Below, in pieces: positions 14,695-18,467 of a DNA stretch of 18,467 nucleotides (positions are counted from its first letter, which is position 1; every line of letters begins with the position of its first letter). Both the position numbers and the translations under genes were made by a program. The notes below the pieces were generated by a model. That model had not been told where the DNA came from. It saw only the letters and a program-made list of their open reading frames with translations, and did not search any database. Source of the DNA: DATJGF01 sp035495315 (GTDB lineage: Bacteria; Verrucomicrobiota; Verrucomicrobiia; Limisphaerales; UBA8199); assembly GCA_035495315.1 (NCBI GenBank), contig DATJGF010000049.1, forward strand, positions 1 to 18,467, written 5' to 3'.

Positions 14695-16359
14695 ATGAAT
14701 TACATTCTCATCTGCGGGCTCATCGCCGGGTATATGTTCATTCTCGCGGGTTGCTGGCTCGGCTGGCAATTGCTGAGCCAGAACGGGCGCATCTTGCTGC
14801 GACTAGACCGTTTGGAGAAACAACTCGATAGGAAAGCTGAGGACGAGACGGCTGGGACTCCCAGCGAATTGGCCGTGGTCACGCGAGCACAGTCGCCGCA
14901 AGCAGCCGACACAAACTCCAAGGCAGACGCGGTGCCCGGATTTGCTGCCTCGGCGCCTGACAACGGCCGGAGCGACCGGTCAAATCGATTCAGCGACCGC
15001 TCCCTGGTTCGCAGCCAACTCAAACGTGACGGGTTGAAGGCGGGCACGTCTGCACCCGAGTTTCGTTTGCCGCGTGTGGAGGGCGGCGGATTATCGCTGG
15101 CGGAGCTTCGAGGACGGGTAGTGTTGCTGGTCTTTTCCAGCCCGAACTGCGGTCCCTGCAACAATCTCGCACCGAGGTTGGAAGCATTCCATCAACAGGA
15201 GCCCGGGTTGGAGTTGGTGATGATTAGCCGCGGCGAGCCCGCAGAGAACCGCGACAAGGTCAAGGAGCACGGGCTCACCTTTCCGGTGTTGTTGCAGAGG
15301 CATTGGGAGGTCTCGCGTGACTATGCAACGTTTGTCACTCCTGTGGCTTACCTCATCGATACTGATGGCATCATCAGGGCCGATGTGGCCGTAGGCGTGG
15401 ATGCCATCGAGAGCCTCCTGGCCCGTGCAAAGCGCCTGTTGCGGCCCGACGCTACCGCGGCTACGCCCTCGTTGCTCAAGCGGTTTGTCCGCTGGCCAGT
15501 GGCCGCAATCTCGGCCTTGCTTCCGCGGCTGGGACAAGGCCTGGGTATAGCGATGGCGCGAATTCACCTTTTCGAGCTAAGACACTTTAAGTTTGTGCCC
15601 CGGCCCGACGATATCTTCATCGTCACGTATCCCCGCTCTGGAACCACCTGGATGCAGATGATCCTTTACCAGCTGACGACCGACGGGAACATGGACATTC
15701 CCCATATCGCCCAACACTGTCCCTGGTTTGAACGCTCGCTGCGCTCGGGCTGCGGCTTTGAAAACTTTTCGGCTCCAAGAATTTTCAAGAGTCACCTGTC
15801 GTATCGAGCGATCCCTAAAGGCCCCGGAAGGTACATCTATGTTGCGCGCGACGGTCGGGATGTGGCCGTTTCGTACTACAATCTCTATCGTAACTACAAC
15901 CAATACCAAGGATCATTCGATGAGTTTTTCTGGCGGTTCATGCGGGGCAAACTCCATTACGGTTCCTGGTTCGAGCATGTCGAGGGCTGGCGCAAGCATC
16001 GACATGACCTGAACATTCTCTTCCTGAGTTACGAGGAGTTGAGGCGGGACCTGGAGGGCTGCATCCGCCGGATCAGCGCCTTCTGCCAAATCAAAGTGCC
16101 GGAGGAGACGCTCCCGCGGATTGTGGAGCGCTGCAGCTTTGACTTCATGAAACAGCACGAGAGGAAGTTCGACCCGGCGCTAGAGATGCTGTGGGAGAAC
16201 GGCACGCAGCTCGAGTCATTCCTGCGGGTGGGAACGGCAGGAGCGGGCGCACGTGAACTGACCATGCAACAGCGGATCTGCTTCGAACAGGTGCGCGACG
16301 ATTATGCCGAGTTGACCCGCCTGGAACTCAGCGGCGCGATCAGCGGCTTAGCGAGGTGA
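14695..16359 (+). CDS. Membrane-anchored redoxin-sulfotransferase fusion
   Basis: A 554-residue two-domain protein. Residues 1-22 form one membrane helix (MNYILICGLIAGYMFILAGC), followed by a basic, coiled-coil-like stretch (RILLRLDRLEKQLDRK) and a low-complexity linker. Residues about 115-245 are an AhpC/TSA- or TlpA-type thioredoxin fold: GTSAPEFRLPRVEGG, VLLVFSSPNCGPC with active-site C152-G-P-C155, and a cis-Pro loop in FVTPVAYLID. Residues about 295-545 are a Sulfotransfer_1 domain: the 5'-phosphosulfate loop YPRSGTTW (312-319), a likely catalytic histidine in FKSHL (H367), and the 3'-phosphate site YVARDGRDVAVSYYN (382-396). Such enzymes move sulfate from PAPS to hydroxyls or amines. 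Basic residues after the helix predict both domains in the cytoplasm, where PAPS is made. The ATG at 14695 starts right at the helix; an earlier ATG (14617) adds a non-helical leader. The acceptor is unknown. Confidence 0.85.
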   Translation: MNYILICGLIAGYMFILAGCWLGWQLLSQNGRILLRLDRLEKQLDRKAEDETAGTPSELAVVTRAQSPQAADTNSKADAVPGFAASAPDNGRSDRSNRFSDRSLVRSQLKRDGLKAGTSAPEFRLPRVEGGGLSLAELRGRVVLLVFSSPNCGPCNNLAPRLEAFHQQEPGLELVMISRGEPAENRDKVKEHGLTFPVLLQRHWEVSRDYATFVTPVAYLIDTDGIIRADVAVGVDAIESLLARAKRLLRPDATAATPSLLKRFVRWPVAAISALLPRLGQGLGIAMARIHLFELRHFKFVPRPDDIFIVTYPRSGTTWMQMILYQLTTDGNMDIPHIAQHCPWFERSLRSGCGFENFSAPRIFKSHLSYRAIPKGPGRYIYVARDGRDVAVSYYNLYRNYNQYQGSFDEFFWRFMRGKLHYGSWFEHVEGWRKHRHDLNILFLSYEELRRDLEGCIRRISAFCQIKVPEETLPRIVERCSFDFMKQHERKFDPALEMLWENGTQLESFLRVGTAGAGARELTMQQRICFEQVRDDYAELTRLELSGAISGLAR

Positions 16360-16365
16360 TGGGCT

Positions 16366-18467
16366 ATTAACTCGAAAGCGACATTTCCTGCGCTCATTAC
16401 GCTCGCGCTCTACTCGCTCTCGACGATTCCGCTTTCTGCGCAAGTGCAACAGGCTTGGGTTGCGCGCTATAGCGGCCCGATAAATTCAACCGCCGCTGCT
16501 GTGGCCATGGCCTTGGACGGCTCGGGCAATGTCTATGTGGCCGGCTCCTTAATTTGGACTAACGGCGCCTCCGATTACCTCACCGTGAAATACGCTGCAA
16601 ACGGCACTCAGCTCTGGGCTCAAGCTTACGATGGTCCGAGTAACGCGGTCGATATCGCCAAGGCGTTGGCAGTTGATGGCGCAGGGGACGTCTATGTCAC
16701 CGGAGCTTCGGAGGGCACCATTGCGACCGTGAAATATGATCCCAGCGGAAACCAGCTTTGGGTGGCTCGCTATGAAAACTCAAGCGGCAGCGGTGCAACT
16801 CCCATGGCCATTACGGCTGACGATTTCGAGAATGTCTATGTCTGCGGCTTGGCGCTGGGAGGATATCTCGTCATCAAGTACGGTCCGGAGGGGAGCCAAC
16901 GCTGGACCGCACGTTACCGCGGGTCTTACCAAGGAGCCGACTTTGTGGACAGCCCCGCAGCGATCGTGATGGATGCGGCCGCGAATGTATATGTCACGGG
17001 CGCATCGGTGCGGAGCCTGGCCTTCGACTTTGAGGGCAACCCAATACCGCAATATGACTACGCGACGGTAAAGTACGACACGAGCGGCACTCTCCTGTGG
17101 GCCGCCCGCTGGCGAGGGTGGGAACGATCCAGCGATTTTGCGAATGCGATTGCTGTCGATAAGAATGGCAATGTGTATGTTACTGGAGGCGCAGGCGATT
17201 GCGATTACGACCGCTTTGGCCGAATCATCTGCGCTTACGACTACGCGACGGTCAAGTATGACCAGAATGGCAATCAACTCTGGTCGGTCCGCTTCGATGG
17301 CCCCGCCAAGGATGATGACGTTGCTACCGCGGTTGCGATCGACAATCTGAGCAACGTGCTTGTCACCGGTTGGTCGTATCTTCCGGTTCACGGCGATGTG
17401 GGCCAGGACGGCGTGACCATCAAATATGATGAGCAGGGCAACCAACTTTGGCTCGCTCACTATAGTGATCCCGACCACGTCAATAAACCTTCGGCTATTA
17501 CAATGGATCGCCAGGGCAATATATATGTAGGCGGTTCTTCTTATGGTGGCACCAACACCCTCTACGACTTTGCCGTCGTAAAATACGATGGCAATGGCAA
17601 CCAGCTTTGGGTCGCCCGCTACGATGGACCGGACCATGGTGAGGACATTCCCGTCGGTTTTGGCTTGGACAAATCCAACAATATTTATGTTTCCGGAAGC
17701 AGGCCTTTTTGGACGGGTACGACCAACCCGTTCACGACGGTGAAGTTTGTGCAGACTGCCCTTTCCGGCCTGCCGGCAATTGCGACCGCCCCGCAAGGCC
17801 AGTCCGCAACCGAAGGTGACACCGTTTTCTTTTCGATTGCCGCCACTGGAGCCGAGCCCCTTTCCTATCAATGGCGGTTTGATGGGTTCGATATTCCTGG
17901 CGCGACCAACGCGATGTTGACACTGCCTTACATCCAAACGAGCCAGGCCGGCGATTACTCCGTTGTCGTTGCCAACTCTATTGGTCTCACCGCCAGTGCC
18001 GCTGCGCGTCTAATTATCTCCCCACGGCTACAGCTCGCCTGGTTGGCGACGTACGGCGCGGAATTAGATCCTTACGACGCGGTGAACGCAATTGCGGTGG
18101 ATGACGCAGGCAATGTTTTTGTGACCGGTTACGTCGTCACCGATAATAACGGCAACGCCGATTACGCAACAGTCAAGTATGATACATCGGGAAGCCAGCT
18201 TTGGGCGGCTCGTTATAACGGGCTCGCCAGCGGCAATGACGTGGCTGTTGCAATGGCGGTGGACAGATCCGGCAACGCGTATGTCACGGGTTACTCTCAG
18301 GGTTTAGGCACCCGCGACGACTATGCAACATTGAAATACGATCCCCAGGGAAATCAGCTATGGGTGGCGCGCTATAATGGTTCTGGCAACACCGGGGATC
18401 GTCCCGCCTACTACGCAATCAAAGTGGACGATGCCGCCAATGCTTATGTTACGGGATCGGCAGGAAC
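16366..18467 (+). CDS. Giant secreted SBBP-repeat / Ig-like protein (3' end outside window), probable ATT start
   Basis: A single open frame from the stop at 16357-16359 to the right edge (about 700 codons, no stop). It opens with a typical signal peptide (NSKATFPALITLALYSLSTIPLSA, cleavage near SA|QVQQ). Eight SBBP-type beta-propeller repeats of about 50-60 residues follow, with the pattern WVARYxGP...AxAVDxxGNVYVTG...DYATVKYDxxGNQLW (16450-17760). An Ig-like domain lies at about 17773-18018 (GDTVFFSIAATG, LSYQWRFDG, AGDYSVVVANSIG), then at least two and a half more repeats. Such proteins are usually large surface or secreted proteins in Verrucomicrobia. No ATG, GTG or TTG lies in frame between the preceding stop and the signal peptide. 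ATT at 16366 has GAGGTG seven bases upstream and is the best start. An ATG at 16359 is one base out of frame and stops after three codons. Confidence 0.8.
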   Translation, partial: MNSKATFPALITLALYSLSTIPLSAQVQQAWVARYSGPINSTAAAVAMALDGSGNVYVAGSLIWTNGASDYLTVKYAANGTQLWAQAYDGPSNAVDIAKALAVDGAGDVYVTGASEGTIATVKYDPSGNQLWVARYENSSGSGATPMAITADDFENVYVCGLALGGYLVIKYGPEGSQRWTARYRGSYQGADFVDSPAAIVMDAAANVYVTGASVRSLAFDFEGNPIPQYDYATVKYDTSGTLLWAARWRGWERSSDFANAIAVDKNGNVYVTGGAGDCDYDRFGRIICAYDYATVKYDQNGNQLWSVRFDGPAKDDDVATAVAIDNLSNVLVTGWSYLPVHGDVGQDGVTIKYDEQGNQLWLAHYSDPDHVNKPSAITMDRQGNIYVGGSSYGGTNTLYDFAVVKYDGNGNQLWVARYDGPDHGEDIPVGFGLDKSNNIYVSGSRPFWTGTTNPFTTVKFVQTALSGLPAIATAPQGQSATEGDTVFFSIAATGAEPLSYQWRFDGFDIPGATNAMLTLPYIQTSQAGDYSVVVANSIGLTASAAARLIISPRLQLAWLATYGAELDPYDAVNAIAVDDAGNVFVTGYVVTDNNGNADYATVKYDTSGSQLWAARYNGLASGNDVAVAMAVDRSGNAYVTGYSQGLGTRDDYATLKYDPQGNQLWVARYNGSGNTGDRPAYYAIKVDDAANAYVTGSAG
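17773..18018 (+). other. Ig-like domain inside the SBBP protein
   Basis: An 80-residue immunoglobulin-like module interrupts the SBBP repeats. Features include PQGQSATEGDTVFFSI, the tryptophan in YQWRFDG, and the closing DYSVVVANSIG. Ig-like modules of this I-set/Ig_3 type commonly link propeller repeats in Verrucomicrobia surface proteins. It lacks the two Ig disulfide cysteines, as bacterial versions often do. Confidence 0.7.

Noticed and set aside
16780..17937. 385-codon minus-strand frame opposite the SBBP repeats
   Set aside because: Its length comes from the repeated codon pattern of the plus-strand SBBP repeats. The peptide has a matching pseudo-periodicity and no start context, while the plus frame is clean to the window edge.

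Overview
The window looks like an accessory stretch of a Verrucomicrobiota chromosome, most likely the Pedosphaera/Limisphaerales side of the phylum. This is inferred from protein style only. The clues are a BspA-type leucine-rich-repeat protein ending in a VEAxTNLxNPxW...DPxxxNYPxRFYR C-terminal domain, a very large SBBP/Ig-like repeat protein, an ECF sigma factor beside a Ser/Thr kinase with WD40 propellers, and secreted glycoside hydrolases without SusC/SusD genes. No rRNA, tRNA, CRISPR array, transposase or phage gene was seen.

Left part (1-1350, minus strand). The 5' end of a putative glutamine-amidotransferase-like (GATase1-like) gene runs off the left edge. It overlaps by 4 bases a 51-codon frame that is little more than a Tat signal peptide. 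About 500 bases follow with no convincing intact gene and probable decay, then a phasin-like helical protein.

Carbohydrate block (1351-8097, plus strand). A secreted GH78 alpha-L-rhamnosidase is followed by a secreted GH38 alpha-mannosidase-type enzyme that carries an N-terminal domain resembling domain III of PL4 rhamnogalacturonan lyases. Two copies of one palindromic operator-like sequence, 79 bp centre to centre, lie upstream of the rhamnosidase. Together these suggest regulated breakdown of a rhamnose- and mannose-containing plant, algal or microbial glycan.

Middle (8325-10463, minus strand). An HTH-less cyclic-nucleotide-binding protein lies downstream of a secreted, cysteine-rich LRR protein, with about 450 bp of non-coding DNA upstream.

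Right part (10464-18467). On the minus strand an ECF sigma factor and a membrane-anchored Ser/Thr kinase with 14 WD40 repeats form a probable operon. Diverging from it on the plus strand are an 80-residue Tat-signal miniprotein with a six-cysteine inhibitor-cystine-knot pattern, an unusual membrane-anchored redoxin-sulfotransferase fusion, and a giant SBBP/Ig repeat protein that continues past the right edge. The last has no ATG/GTG/TTG start. It appears to begin at an ATT codon with a well-placed Shine-Dalgarno sequence, or to follow the upstream stop codon by readthrough or a sequence error. The most interesting candidate system is sigma/kinase signalling with a divergent secreted knottin, a possible modifying enzyme (disulfide and/or sulfate chemistry) and a surface repeat protein. 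The link between these is inference from gene order.
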